Part shown: in pieces, positions 33,885-42,800 of the stretch
Layout: the number at the start of each line of letters is the position of its first letter
Position numbering within the stretch: the stretch's first letter is position 1
Source of the DNA: Tillus elongatus
Taxonomy: Eukaryota; Arthropoda; Insecta; Coleoptera; Cleridae
Reading direction: 5' to 3'
NCBI GenBank assembly: GCA_964006375.1
Contig: OZ023262.1
Coordinates: forward strand, 198,362,778 to 198,426,777
DNA length: 64,000 nucleotides
Notes under the pieces: generated by a model
The model's database searches: none
What the model was told of the DNA's origin: nothing
Seen by the model: only the letters and a program-made list of their open reading frames with translations
Translations under genes and position numbers: made by a program

Positions 33885-35036
33885 ATGAAGGAGTCAGTAT
33901 ATGTTAAACCACCACACAACCTGTATCGCTCAAACAAATTATTAGACCAGCTGGTAATACCGACCAGTTGTAGCACAATGGAAGTGTTGGGTAAGGAAGA
34001 GCGAAAAGTTAAGAAAAGGATTTTACAACTTGCTGACAATATTCGAAAAAAACATTTAATGTTTAAACTTAACAGAGCCGAGAATGATGATGCTCTGCAA
34101 CGTTTATATAAACCACTTGTTGAGCCCCTAAGTGAAATATCTAAAAACACAGCAGCACAGCAGCAGCAGCAGCCCCAGCAACAACCAAAGGCTGAACAAA
34201 TCAAAGAAGAAGTGGTACCAGAAACGAAACCCCAAGTACAGTTCCTTAAAGACCATGAAGTTTTTGAAGCTGAACCTAGGGAAGAGGCTGAGGAGACAAG
34301 TTCCGATGAGGATATCCCAACATTTGAAGAGCTTGAGGCAGATCTACAAACTGTCACATCCAACCCTGCATATCAAGAATTTTTGGAGCAATATCCTGAA
34401 CGAGTTCGATATTATGTAGACAAGTATTTTACTGAACCACCAAGGCTCGCTACCATTGATCAAACGTATGGTGTTCGCTACGCTAAAGATACCGGTAGCT
34501 GGAGTCTTGGCAATAAACACTTGGATTTTACTGATAATGACATTCGACTAGGTCAACGGAGATATCCGCAAACACAAGGTCTGCTAGAATTGATATTTAT
34601 GAAAACACCTAGAGGGTATACCTATGACGATCTTCAACACTATAGAGATATTCTAGAAGCAACTAGTGTGCATAAAATGAACTATGATCCTAACGCACGA
34701 ACCAAGGGTTGTTCCTCTGAAAAGTACCTGACTCTAATAAAACCGGTGATAAATCCACGAGGTCGTAGATCCTCAACTCCTCAAGGTTTTGGTTACGACA
34801 CACATCATAACGCAGAACAAAAAACTGAACCTAGAGCTCAGAATGTAAGCAGCAACACTAACAACTATATGCTACAAAATAACAAACAAATAGAATATGT
34901 CTATTGGGATGACATAAATGAGCTGGTTGATAGACTTAGACTTTTAGTAGCTTCCCAGGCTGCTGGTAATAATGCTCATAACAATGAAATTCAGTCAATC
35001 ATTGAAGAACTGAAGGAGGTTGGTGTTATCGCCTAG
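33885..35036 (+). CDS. DUF8207-like Polinton protein (possible IIIa-like)
   Basis: 383 residues from the ATG at 33885 (MKESVYVKPPHNLYRSNKLL). The N-terminal third is helical with basic clusters (GKEERKVKKRILQLADNIRK). A glutamine-rich stretch (AAQQQQQPQQQPKAEQ) and an acidic segment (EEAEETSSDEDIPTFEELEA) follow. The C-terminal half holds a conserved block, GVRYAKDTGSWSLGNKHLDF then LLELIFMKTPRGYTYDDLQH, that I associate with the DUF8207 domain frequent in insect Polinton relatives. Function is unknown. Its position between ATPase and fibre-like genes and its length suggest a structural role comparable with adenovirus IIIa, but that is inference. The frame is intact. Confidence 0.6.
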   Translation: MKESVYVKPPHNLYRSNKLLDQLVIPTSCSTMEVLGKEERKVKKRILQLADNIRKKHLMFKLNRAENDDALQRLYKPLVEPLSEISKNTAAQQQQQPQQQPKAEQIKEEVVPETKPQVQFLKDHEVFEAEPREEAEETSSDEDIPTFEELEADLQTVTSNPAYQEFLEQYPERVRYYVDKYFTEPPRLATIDQTYGVRYAKDTGSWSLGNKHLDFTDNDIRLGQRRYPQTQGLLELIFMKTPRGYTYDDLQHYRDILEATSVHKMNYDPNARTKGCSSEKYLTLIKPVINPRGRRSSTPQGFGYDTHHNAEQKTEPRAQNVSSNTNNYMLQNNKQIEYVYWDDINELVDRLRLLVASQAAGNNAHNNEIQSIIEELKEVGVIA

Positions 35037-35085
35037 TATACCTACATATATCAAAGATATACCTACCTTAGTGCTTAGTATAAAA

Positions 35086-35535
35086 ATGTCTATCGATAAG
35101 TTCGGACGTTCCCAATCCAATAAAGGTTCTAAGTTTAAAATTATTGAAAGAGAGATTTTCCCAAGAACTACTAGTGGTGATTTTGATTTGCAAAGCCATA
35201 GATTGTGTAACATAGCTGATCCAGTCGATGCAACAGATGGTGTAAATAAAAAATTTGTTGATGTATGGATAGACGACTATCAGAAGAACAAAGATGAGGT
35301 AACACAAAGAATCATTGCCATACTACTTGAAGCTGTACACAAACCTGAGTTGGAAGATTTAAAAAACGAATTTGAAAATAAATTGAAAATTTTAGCTAAG
35401 AACATAACTGCTCAAGTTTTAAAAGATGTTGATGTATTAAAGAATAATAAGCTAAAGAATAAGCTGGGAGAAATAGACAGCAAACTAAAAGATTTACATG
35501 ATAAGTGGATACTTTTAAATCCAACATCGCCATGA
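35086..35535 (+). CDS. Small fibre-like coiled-coil protein
   Basis: 149 residues from the ATG at 35086 (MSIDKFGRSQSNKG). The segment FDLQSHRLCNIADPVDATDG followed by VNKKFVD resembles the repeat used in trimeric tail-fibre and fibre-shaft proteins (hydrophobic core, then N-x-x-D-P, then D-A-x-x-K-x-Y/F-V-D). The C-terminal two thirds are charged heptad-like helix (LEDLKNEFENKLKILAKN; KLGEIDSKLKDLHDKW). It could be a short host-attachment fibre or its shaft. The gene starts 49 bp after the DUF8207-like stop, and its TGA overlaps the ATG of the chromodomain gene. Confidence is moderate because the similarity is to a short motif. Confidence 0.5.
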   Translation: MSIDKFGRSQSNKGSKFKIIEREIFPRTTSGDFDLQSHRLCNIADPVDATDGVNKKFVDVWIDDYQKNKDEVTQRIIAILLEAVHKPELEDLKNEFENKLKILAKNITAQVLKDVDVLKNNKLKNKLGEIDSKLKDLHDKWILLNPTSP

Positions 35536-35657
35536 AACAAACAGACATCTATCTGGTTGAACGCATCTTGAGGAAGAAAGGCAAGCAGCTCTATGTAAAA
35601 TGGCTGGGTTTTGATAAATCTCAGAATTCTTGGATAAATTCAGATGATGTTAAATAA
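35532..35657 (+). CDS. 41-residue stand-alone chromodomain protein
   Basis: The frame starts MKQTDIYLVERILRKKGKQL and continues YVKWLGFDKSQNSWINSDDV before the stop. This is almost nothing but a chromodomain: Y-x-V-E-x-I-L, then the basic loop, then Y-x-V-K-W-x-G-F, then N-S-W. Chromodomains bind methylated histone tails, and occur at the C-terminus of some Polinton and Ty3/Gypsy integrases, where they steer integration. Here no integrase precedes it. Its ATG shares the ATGA overlap with the stop of the fibre-like gene, which suggests reinitiation or a frameshift fusion. AATAAA at about 35689-35694 follows. It may be a tethering factor, or the last remnant of a deleted integrase. Confidence 0.75.
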   Translation: MKQTDIYLVERILRKKGKQLYVKWLGFDKSQNSWINSDDVK

Positions 35658-35685
35658 GCTTATATATTTAATGTATTAATGTACT

Positions 35686-35710
35686 TAGAATAAAATAAAA
35701 GTCTTTATTA
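35686..35710. terminator. Bidirectional polyadenylation region
   Basis: AATAAA at about 35689-35694 serves the plus-strand block. TTTATT at about 35703-35708 provides AATAAA for the convergent KilA-N gene on the minus strand. Confidence 0.6.
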
Positions 35711-35766
35711 AAATAATGTTATTTTATTTTTTCATCTGGTTACATACAATTAAGCTAAGTGAACAA

Positions 35767-36705
35767 TTACAATTTATATCGTAAATCAATAATATCCTGA
35801 ATAAACTTCTCCTGAGGTACATCTGCTATCTGTAGATCGTTTCTCTTCGCCTTGAGGTATTCGACTTCGGTCTTTATTCTGTTAAAGAGATTTACAGAAT
35901 TTGGATCATACAACATGTTTAAAACTACTTCGGAATCAGGGTGTTTATTTTTAAAGTTCTTGACAGCTCTTTTAAAACTTTTCTTCTGAGTCCTTACAGC
36001 ATGATATGGATAGGTAGTATCCTTCTCATTTCTTGAAAGCAAACCAAAAACACAAAGTTTTCCAGGGTTGCTTGGTTTTGGAGATATATCTTCTAAATGT
36101 TCTGTGATTTTAGCATTTGTTTCTCGCATACGCTGCACTTCATCATCTATCTCCATTAATTTCACTTCAATTTCTTTGAGGTTATCCTTGTATTTTTGAT
36201 TAAATTCACTTACGAAAAAATCAAAAATAATTTGGTTGCACTTTTCATAGAAACTATTGGATATCCAACAAGCCAAATTTAATATCAAATCTTTACAGAC
36301 ATATGTACCAGATATCAAGTTGTTTTCAGTCTGTGTTCCACCAAAGTCCACCAAGTATGTAGCAGTTGTAGGTGTTAGTTGAGATGTTGCTTCCAGCACA
36401 TCTAGGGGGCCGGAATTCCGGCCCCCTAGATGTGACTCTAAGTGGACATCTTCGGTTGAAATATTAAGGTAATCGGTATTCTGGCTACCTAAATGTTTCT
36501 TCGCCTGACCGTTGTAATAGGTAATCAACTCTTTAGTTTTCTTATTTTCCAACCAATGTCTGAATCTTTTCTCACCATCTTTACACAGCTTAGTCGCATT
36601 AAAATAACCAGTGTTTTTATCAATAATTAATTGAAAGTCTGCAAATAAACCATACCAGAAGTTGTATTTAATTTGCTGGTAGCACACATCATTTAATGTA
36701 GCCAT
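35767..36705 (-). CDS. KilA-N domain protein with DUF3627-like C-terminus
   Basis: 312 residues from the ATG at 36705 (MATLNDVCYQQIKYNFWYGL). The KilA-N domain covers about 15-150: IDKNTGYFNATKLCKDGEKR, FRHWLENKKTKELI and, after an insert, DLILNLACWISNSFYEKCNQ. A coiled coil follows (about 175-210, KEIEVKLMEIDDEVQRMRET). The C-terminal part with LCVFGLLSRNEKD, YPYHAVRTQKKSFKRAVKNF and DPNSVNLFNRIKTEVEYLKA resembles DUF3627, which often accompanies KilA-N in insect dsDNA viruses. KilA-N proteins bind DNA; the role in this element is unknown. It converges on the plus-strand block. A 38 bp perfect palindrome lies within the coding sequence at residues ~91-103. Confidence 0.85.
   Translation of the reverse strand: MATLNDVCYQQIKYNFWYGLFADFQLIIDKNTGYFNATKLCKDGEKRFRHWLENKKTKELITYYNGQAKKHLGSQNTDYLNISTEDVHLESHLGGRNSGPLDVLEATSQLTPTTATYLVDFGGTQTENNLISGTYVCKDLILNLACWISNSFYEKCNQIIFDFFVSEFNQKYKDNLKEIEVKLMEIDDEVQRMRETNAKITEHLEDISPKPSNPGKLCVFGLLSRNEKDTTYPYHAVRTQKKSFKRAVKNFKNKHPDSEVVLNMLYDPNSVNLFNRIKTEVEYLKAKRNDLQIADVPQEKFIQDIIDLRYKL
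36397..36434. repeat. Perfect 38 bp palindrome inside the KilA-N gene
   Basis: The sequence is its own reverse complement, centred on GGCCGGAATTCCGGCC (36408-36423) and flanked by CACATCTAGG and its complement. It is GC-rich in an AT-rich gene and keeps the reading frame open. Confidence 0.95.
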
Positions 36706-36819
36706 TTTAAACACACTACTGAGCACTTGGATACGTTAGAGTTAACTGAAGCACGTCTTACCTCTACGATAACTAAATTTTGAATGAGTTTAACAGTGTG
36801 TAGTGAACAATTTACATGG

Positions 36820-37135
36820 ATGATGTCATCCTTTCGGTTTGTACTAGACAAGCTCAAACACGAGTAATGGGGGTGATTGAACAGATATAACACAAGATAA
36901 CATTCACCAAAGTCATCAACTGACATGTTATTTACCCTAAGCGGGCCTCTCTCTTGCGTATATTAAACAGATACACAGACAAGTTCAAACACAAATAATG
37001 GGGTGATGTCATTCAACGGAAATTACACTAGATAACAACCGTACAGACAAAACTCAAACAGGTTTGTGGAACAGGTTTGTGGATGATGTCATACTTCTAA
37101 CGGCTGTATTCTAGACAAGCTCAAACACGAATACC
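36820..37135 (+). repeat. Subterminal direct repeats, ~68 bp spacing
   Basis: AGACAAGCTCAAACACGA-type motifs start at 36846, 36977, 37045 and 37113 (spacing 131, 68, 68). GATGATGTCAT precedes several of them. The array lies between the KilA-N gene and the right TIR. It looks iteron-like. Confidence 0.75.
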
Positions 37136-37487
37136 ATTTACCCATCAAGGGGCCCCCTACAGTATGTTTCTGAACTTCCTTCTTTTGTTTGCTAACGACC
37201 TCTGTGTGTTATTTTTAAATAAGTCTTCAACCATCTTTATCAGCGAAAGGCACCATCTTTAAGAAAGAAAGCCGCCATTTTTTATAATGTCAGCTTAAGG
37301 TATCACAGGCTTCCATCTTTCATTCCGCCATTTTGGTTCTTCCGTTTTGGTTCCGCCTCTAATATTAAACATTATTTTGTAAATCATCCATTTGTCTAAT
37401 AATAAACTTTAATTCTATTACATGTATGGTTTGTTTGTAATTAAAAGTCGTATATATATATACCAACCTAAAACAATAAATTAACAA

Positions 37488-37561
37488 GCGTCTGCTTAGC
37501 TTAACGGGTAGCATCGTTGCCTCCCATCTGAATGCCCCGGGTTCGAAACTCACCTGCACCA
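37488..37561 (+). ncRNA. tRNA-like Pol III promoter sequence, right TIR
   Basis: The plus strand shows TAGCTTAACGGGTAGC (A-box-like, with a 3 bp D-stem), CTCCCAT (anticodon-loop-like), GGTTCGAAACTC (B box) and terminal CACCA. The stems pair incompletely. It may drive a short Pol III transcript towards the terminus. Confidence 0.5.
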
Positions 37562-37635
37562 AATGGTTTTTTTCAAAATATAATAATTTGAAGTAATAGG
37601 TTAGACACTTATGTGATTGTCTGGCACAAGTCATG

Positions 37636-37922
37636 TGACGTCACTGTCTGGCCAAAGACAGGTCAATGACCTTAGAATGTTTACATAACAAGACTAAATG
37701 TGACTGTCTGGCCCAGGGCGTGGCTGGGCGCCGGGACAGGCGCCGGGGCTTGGCGCCGGGGGCCGGGGCGTGGCTAGGCGCCGGGGCCGGGGCAGGCGCC
37801 GGGCAGGCGCCAGTGCAGGCGCCGGCGCCAGGGCGTGGCTAGGCGCCAGGGCGTGGCGCCAGGGCGTGGCGCCGGCGCCAGGGCGTGGCGCCGGCGCCGT
37901 GACGTCACTTCCTGTGACGTCA
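37636..37922 (-). promoter_or_regulatory. GGCGCC-rich island with CRE palindromes, right TIR
   Basis: TGACGTCA occurs at 37636-37643, 37900-37907 and 37915-37922. The GGCGCC-rich block between about 37725 and 37900 is made of GGGCGTGGC and CAGGCGCCGG-type units. It mirrors the left TIR but differs in unit number. Confidence 0.6.
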
Positions 37923-37952
37923 CTGTCTGCTCAAAGTGCCGCATTACCTACT

Positions 37953-37958
37953 AACGAC
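37953..37958. repeat. Polinton target-site duplication, right
   Basis: AACGAC, identical to 27883-27888. Confidence 0.9.
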
Positions 37959-38110
37959 ATATGGGCCACCCTCTGTGTGTCAAAATAATTTATAAGATGC
38001 AACTCAGGACACACTATAATAACATATACAATTTTTTCTCATGTCTTGTATAAAAACAATTATATTGAGCTTTGTCGTAGAACTGCGTCACCCTGTAGAT
38101 ATGTAAACAG
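37959..38110. repeat. Right half of the dispersed repeat hit by the Polinton
   Basis: It continues the repeat interrupted at 27888 and matches the complement of about 48900-49045, including AATTTATAAGATGCAACTCA and ACAATTTTTTCTC words. It ends near CGTCACCCTGTAGATATG. Confidence 0.8.
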
Positions 38111-38214
38111 AAAAAACCTGAAACTAAACCCTCATATGGATTCTCGGGGGCGTTTGCTTTCATTTGGAAAAATCTTCTTAAAATTCAACAGGCACGGCCT
38201 CCCCATTAACGAAT

Positions 38215-38580
38215 TACTTCTATGAAAATTAGCTAAAAATTAAACACCGTTAAACCATAAACTTAACTAATACTACTGCCAAAACGTCAGAGAAAGGGTC
38301 TATTTGCAATGAATTTTCTGGAAATATTTTAGTAAAATGAAGGACAGTGACGGTTAAAGCTGAAAGTTAAGGGTTTGTAAAACACTCTTCTTGCCACATT
38401 TTCTTTATATCACCGGTTATCGTTTTAGGTTCTTTGCCTAAATGTTGCCGATTTTGACGTTTAAAATCACGACATTGACGTTTTGAGGAAAACCCCATTT
38501 TTTTCTTTAAATGCCTATAACTTTTTTGTTTTCTAACTTACAGACCTAAATTTTGGTACGTGATTTACTTTTAGTGAATT
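38215..38580 (-). repeat. Family D repeat, reverse copy
   Basis: It contains the complements of the words at 10690-11110, such as CTAATACTACTGCCAAAACG and GAAAGGGTCTATTTG. It is diverged and without coding capacity. Confidence 0.65.
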
Positions 38581-38684
38581 TTCTTTAAAAAATCACTAAT
38601 GAGATCACGACTTTTGTATTCTGAAAAAAATTCTTCAAATGTGCGCGAACTAGGCCCCCTAGAACACATCCGGGATCCATTTCG

Positions 38685-38721
<37 letters not shown>
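38570..38721 (-). repeat. Family A right arm with short (AT)n
   Basis: The hairpin AGTGAATTTTCTTTAAAAAA is followed by TGTGCGCGAACTAGGCCCCC and ATTTCGATTTATAT, then an (AT)n of about 33 bp (38688-38721). Confidence 0.75.
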
Positions 38722-38723
<2 letters not shown>

Positions 38724-38919
38724 TTTTGTGTTTTCTTTCGTAAAATTTTTATATCTCCGAAAATAACAAAATAAGGGCAACCAAATTTAGTACGCTTGTT
38801 TGTATTATAAAAACCATGTACCAACATTTTGATCTGTAAGTTAAGACAAAAAAGTTATGGGCATTTAAAGAAAAAAAAATTTCTTCAAAACGCCAAAGTC
38901 CCTCTTTGTCGCTTACCTA

Positions 38920-39085
38920 TTGAATCACCCTGTATATCTCGGCTCCAATGCACTTTTGAAATCTTTTTGTACCACTGTTACATATGTTGTATGAGGTACT
39001 ATCAAAGCGTGTTAGTTTTATTCGTGGCCGCTAAAAAAAGTGATCATCCCAAAAGGACCATACCCCTTTGGTGGATAATATTGCC
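38920..39085 (-). repeat. Family B repeat fragment
   Basis: It shares TGCACTTTTGAAATC, TTGTATGAGGTACTATCAAA and ATTCGTGGCCGCTAAAAAA with the copies at 49550-49670 (complement) and 56250-56345. Confidence 0.75.
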
Positions 39086-39285
39086 TTGGGAAAGACCTTA
39101 GTACATACCAAAATTCAAATTTGTAGGTTTATAGAAATTTAAGTTATTTAAATTTGAAGCATTTAATCAAAATACAATACCGCACTTGCGTCCCGAACTT
39201 TTCTTTACTTTACCTTTTAGGTCAAAATTTTACACTTAATGTGTTTTGTGTTTCGTGTATTTTTGTTTGTATTTATAGGTACATG

Positions 39286-39291
<6 letters not shown>

Positions 39292-39377
<86 letters not shown>
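39292..39377. repeat. (AT)n microsatellite
   Basis: An 86 bp alternating AT run. The MITE-like terminus GCACTTGCGTCCCGAAC lies upstream at about 39183. Confidence 0.95.
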
Positions 39378-39380
<3 letters not shown>

Positions 39381-39390
39381 CAAAATAGGA

Positions 39391-39579
39391 GTGACTCACA
39401 AACGCAAAATAGTTTTGAAAGATTTAGCGAAGAAAGTAGTGATACCAGATATGCGGACCAGATCTAGTAACCCTAACCTAAAGCCTAGTGTCCGGGAGGG
39501 TATCAGCAGATTTTTAGATATCCTTAACCTGTCAGCCGCTCAAACAAAGAACATGCTCAGTATGCCCCTAAAATATTGA
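39391..39579 (+). pseudogene. Unrecognised short coding remnant
   Basis: About 62 codons follow the (AT)n tract and lack an ATG near the start (first codon GTG). The sequence includes KRKIVLKDLAKKVVIPDM, RTRSSNPNLKP and REGISRFLDILNLSA. The basic, helical composition resembles C-terminal ends of cut-and-paste transposases, but no family could be assigned. An AATAAA-rich stretch follows at about 39745. It is most likely a fragment of an unknown DNA transposon. Confidence 0.35.
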
Positions 39580-39866
39580 TCGTAAGAGCACAATAATATG
39601 TATTGTAAAAATAATATATGTAATAAGCATAGCATTAGAATATGCACTACTTTGAAGATTAGAAAATATTTTCTTCTTAATATTTTTTTTAACAATAACG
39701 TTTACTTTCATATTTAATCTCACGTTTGTAACATATATGTATCAATAAATAAAATTTTACAGTCACTAACTTTGTTTCTGTTGTGACTATACATGATGCC
39801 ATAGACCGGGCCTCAGAAGCCCGGATTATGTAAATGCCGACTAGGGTTTAACGATTTAGACTTTGT

Positions 39867-42800
39867 TCAACTGGGAACTAGTAGTAGTAGTAGTAGTAGC
39901 AGTGGTGTGGAGGCTAACGCCAAGCAAGTAGGCCACAATGGGCCCTTTTTGCCAACCCCAGCAACCATACTATACTCTTCCTCGGTTCCGTCTCCAAACC
40001 GTCTCGACCTCGAAATGAAGGCCGTGACGGTCTTCAATTGGACGGTACTTACCTGATTCCTCTGCAGACTCCTCGAACCGAACAATTCTGCTCGAAGACT
40101 CCCAAAAGCCCCGCGTTCACACAAATAATAGTAAGACGTTTCTTCATCCTCGCCGCATTCCTGGCAAATGGGATCCCTCTCTACACCTATTAGTGAGGTA
40201 GGTGTCTTCTAAGGGGGCAGTGGCCTGTCAGCACCCCAAGGATGCGGCGAAGCGTAGGTCGACTTCTACCGAGTAGCCAGACAGCTTTATCTCTGTCCGG
40301 CCCCTCCACGAAGTCCCTCGCCTGCCTACAGCCACCAACTGACCCCCAGTGCATCTCCATGGCTTCCTCCCTCCACCTGTCTAAGGCGACAGAGACCATC
40401 TTCCTACTTATGCCTATCGCAGGCTTCGGGCCACGGAACGGTCGCCGGGAACCAAGCCTTGCGAGATTATTCGCTTCCTCATTCCCCGCTACGCCACAGT
40501 GTCCCGGAAGCCACACCAGTTGCACCTCCTTTGTCCTGGCTAGTCCTTTGAGGGCGTCAGCGCACTTCTGAATCAGTGTTGACCTGATTCTAGCCGCGCA
40601 GACTGCCCGGAGGACCGCCTGGCTATCCGAGCAAATGTATACACCTTTCTCGGGGCTTCTCCTCACATCCTCTCTATTGGCCACAGACAGGATAGCGTAC
40701 ACCTCTGTTTCGAATGCCGTGGTATATGCGCCCAGAGCATAACTCTCGCGCACCCCAGGCCCTCGATGTATATTCCTGCCCTGGAGGATTGTTGATCTTC
40801 CAGCCGCGATCCGTCGATAAAACAGACCAAGCTTGCGGGCTGGAATGCAACCTCAGTTTCCTCCACTGATCCCTACTGGGGACCTAATATCGACCTCGGC
40901 ATTCCGCACCTTGATGGCGGAAATCGGAATTTCCTTTTCCACCTCCTTGGCGACTCTTGCATGCCCTATTACTGCTCCCTCTCCGCACCAGTTTTCAGAG
41001 TCTCGTATTCTAAGACGCGACGCCATAGCCTCCCTTCTGATACAGATGGGAAGCGGTGGCAACATCATCGTCCTCATAGCGCCTGTGATTCCCAGGATTG
41101 CCAGCCTTAGGAGTTTGGCCAGCTTCCTAGTAGTAGTTTAGTTCACACCACACCACCAGACCAACGCCCCATAGAGGATTCTCGGCCTGACGATCGCAAT
41201 GTAAATTCAGTGAAGGATCCCAGGAAGAAGTCCCCAGGTCCTCCCTATCACTCGCCGCAGCTGCCAGAGGGTCGCTACTCCCTTCGTCACTACTCGTTCT
41301 ATTTGCGACCCCCATGTTAGTTTGGAGTCCAGGACCCCCCAGATATTTGACCTCCCGCACTAAAGCTAAAGGTTTTCCAAACATCACGGGCGCCCTGAAC
41401 CCCTCCACGTTTTCCTTCTTGGTGAATAGGATCATATCCGTCTTTGCCGGGTTTACGGAGATTTCCAGCTCACCACACCACCTTTCAATTATGCTACAGG
41501 CAGCTTGCATGCACTCACAGACGACGCCGAGGAATTTGCCGGTAACTAGGACCAGCCCATTATCAGCGTACGCCTGGGCGTAGAAGCCATTCTCGGAGCG
41601 CCGCTCCAAGAGGCCGTCCATGACGGGACACCATAGATGAGGCGAGAGGCAGCTGCCCTGAGGACAGCCGCCCGTCACGCCAACATCCAGCCACCGGCCC
41701 CTCAAGGTCAGCGAGACTCTCCTGTCCTCCAGCATGCTCGCCACCCAGCTTATCAGGGACCCCGACGATCCCCTGTCCTGTAGGGCGGCACAGACCGTAT
41801 CCGTCGTTGCCCTATCAAAGGCCCCCTCCACATCGAAGAACACTGCTAATGTGTTCTCCCCGTAGTGTAGGGCCCTTTCCACCTTTCGCGTCACAGCGTG
41901 GAGCGCCGTCTCCGTCGATTTCCCTCGCTGGTACGCGTGCTGGCTTTTATGGAAGGGGTGATCCCTGAGGATCCTTCCCAACATAAACCTATCTACTATT
42001 ATTTCCAATGCCCAGGTCGACAGCCCCCGTGACGGCTCCACCGCCCGTAAGGTGAACTTCGGCGAGATGGCACAATGTCTCCCCGCCGGTGTTGGTCCAA
42101 TTCCCGTCCGGTTTCCTTAAGGATCCTATCGTACTGCCTGTCTCCTGTTCGAGTACCCTTACCAGCCTGGCTGCGTCCGGCAGGGAATTGAATTTCCTGC
42201 AGTACACGCGCCAACCAGCTCGTTTACTCCGTTGTAATTTCTTCTTAAACTCCCTTCTGGCAGTTCTAAACTCGTCCCAGGCCACCTCACCCGATTATCG
42301 GACGGCTCGGTTTAAGGCCATCCGAGTCCGTCCGCGTAGTGCGGTGTGATCCCTGTTCCACCATCTAACTTTGATGGACGGCTCTCCCCTAAGTGACGAC
42401 GCGCCTTCGTAGGTTGCATTATTTTACCTTCTAGGGCCTCGATCTCGCTATCTAATGCCTCTATAGAGAGTCCTCTCCCCTCTGGGCTTCTTGGCGATCC
42501 ACCGAGGCCTATTCCGTAGGCATCCCAGTCGGTCTTCCTTGGGTTTTTCCTGGGGGGAGGACTCTCACGGTCCACATCCAATTCAAAGCTTATACGATGA
42601 TCAGACATTGATATGTGTTCCGTCACCCTCCAGCTAGATATATCCTCTGTTATTCCTCTGCTCGCTAACGTGACGTCGATCACCTCCTGCCGGTTACGAT
42701 TGACAAACTTCGGAGCTGTACCTATTTAATATCTCCAGGTTCGTTGTACCCAAATACTCTGGTAGAGCCTCACCGCGTGGGTTGGTATTTGTGCTGCTCC

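Larger units (their letters stand above)
27889..37952. mobile_element. Maverick/Polinton (adintovirus-like) element without PolB and integrase
   Basis: The element is 10,064 bp between 6 bp AACGAC duplications. Its terminal inverted repeats start AGTAGGTA and end TACCTACT, matching the 5'-AG rule for Polintons. The gene set is that of a small dsDNA virus: capsid proteins, maturation protease, core protein, packaging ATPase and accessory genes. Autonomous Polintons are usually 15-20 kb with protein-primed DNA polymerase B and a retroviral-type integrase. Neither is found, and no space remains for them. The structural genes look intact, which argues for recent mobility with trans-acting replication factors. 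Confidence 0.9.
37155..37952 (-). repeat. Right terminal inverted repeat
   Basis: It is the complement of 27889-28815 apart from an insertion in the left copy. It ends TACCTACT and carries the same sub-elements in mirror order. Confidence 0.85.

Noticed and set aside
33827..34363. 178-codon minus-strand serine/cysteine-rich frame opposite the DUF8207-like gene
   Set aside because: It is antisense to a gene with a better-supported frame, and its composition follows the Gln/Glu-rich sense codons.
37488..37561. A functional tRNA gene
   Set aside because: Acceptor and anticodon stems mismatch at several positions; it is kept only as a tRNA-like Pol III promoter.
27758..38110. Polinton interpreted as an integrated free virus with host genes
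   Set aside because: TIRs, the 6 bp duplication and the 5'-AG ends show transposon-like integration; whether particles form cannot be seen from sequence.
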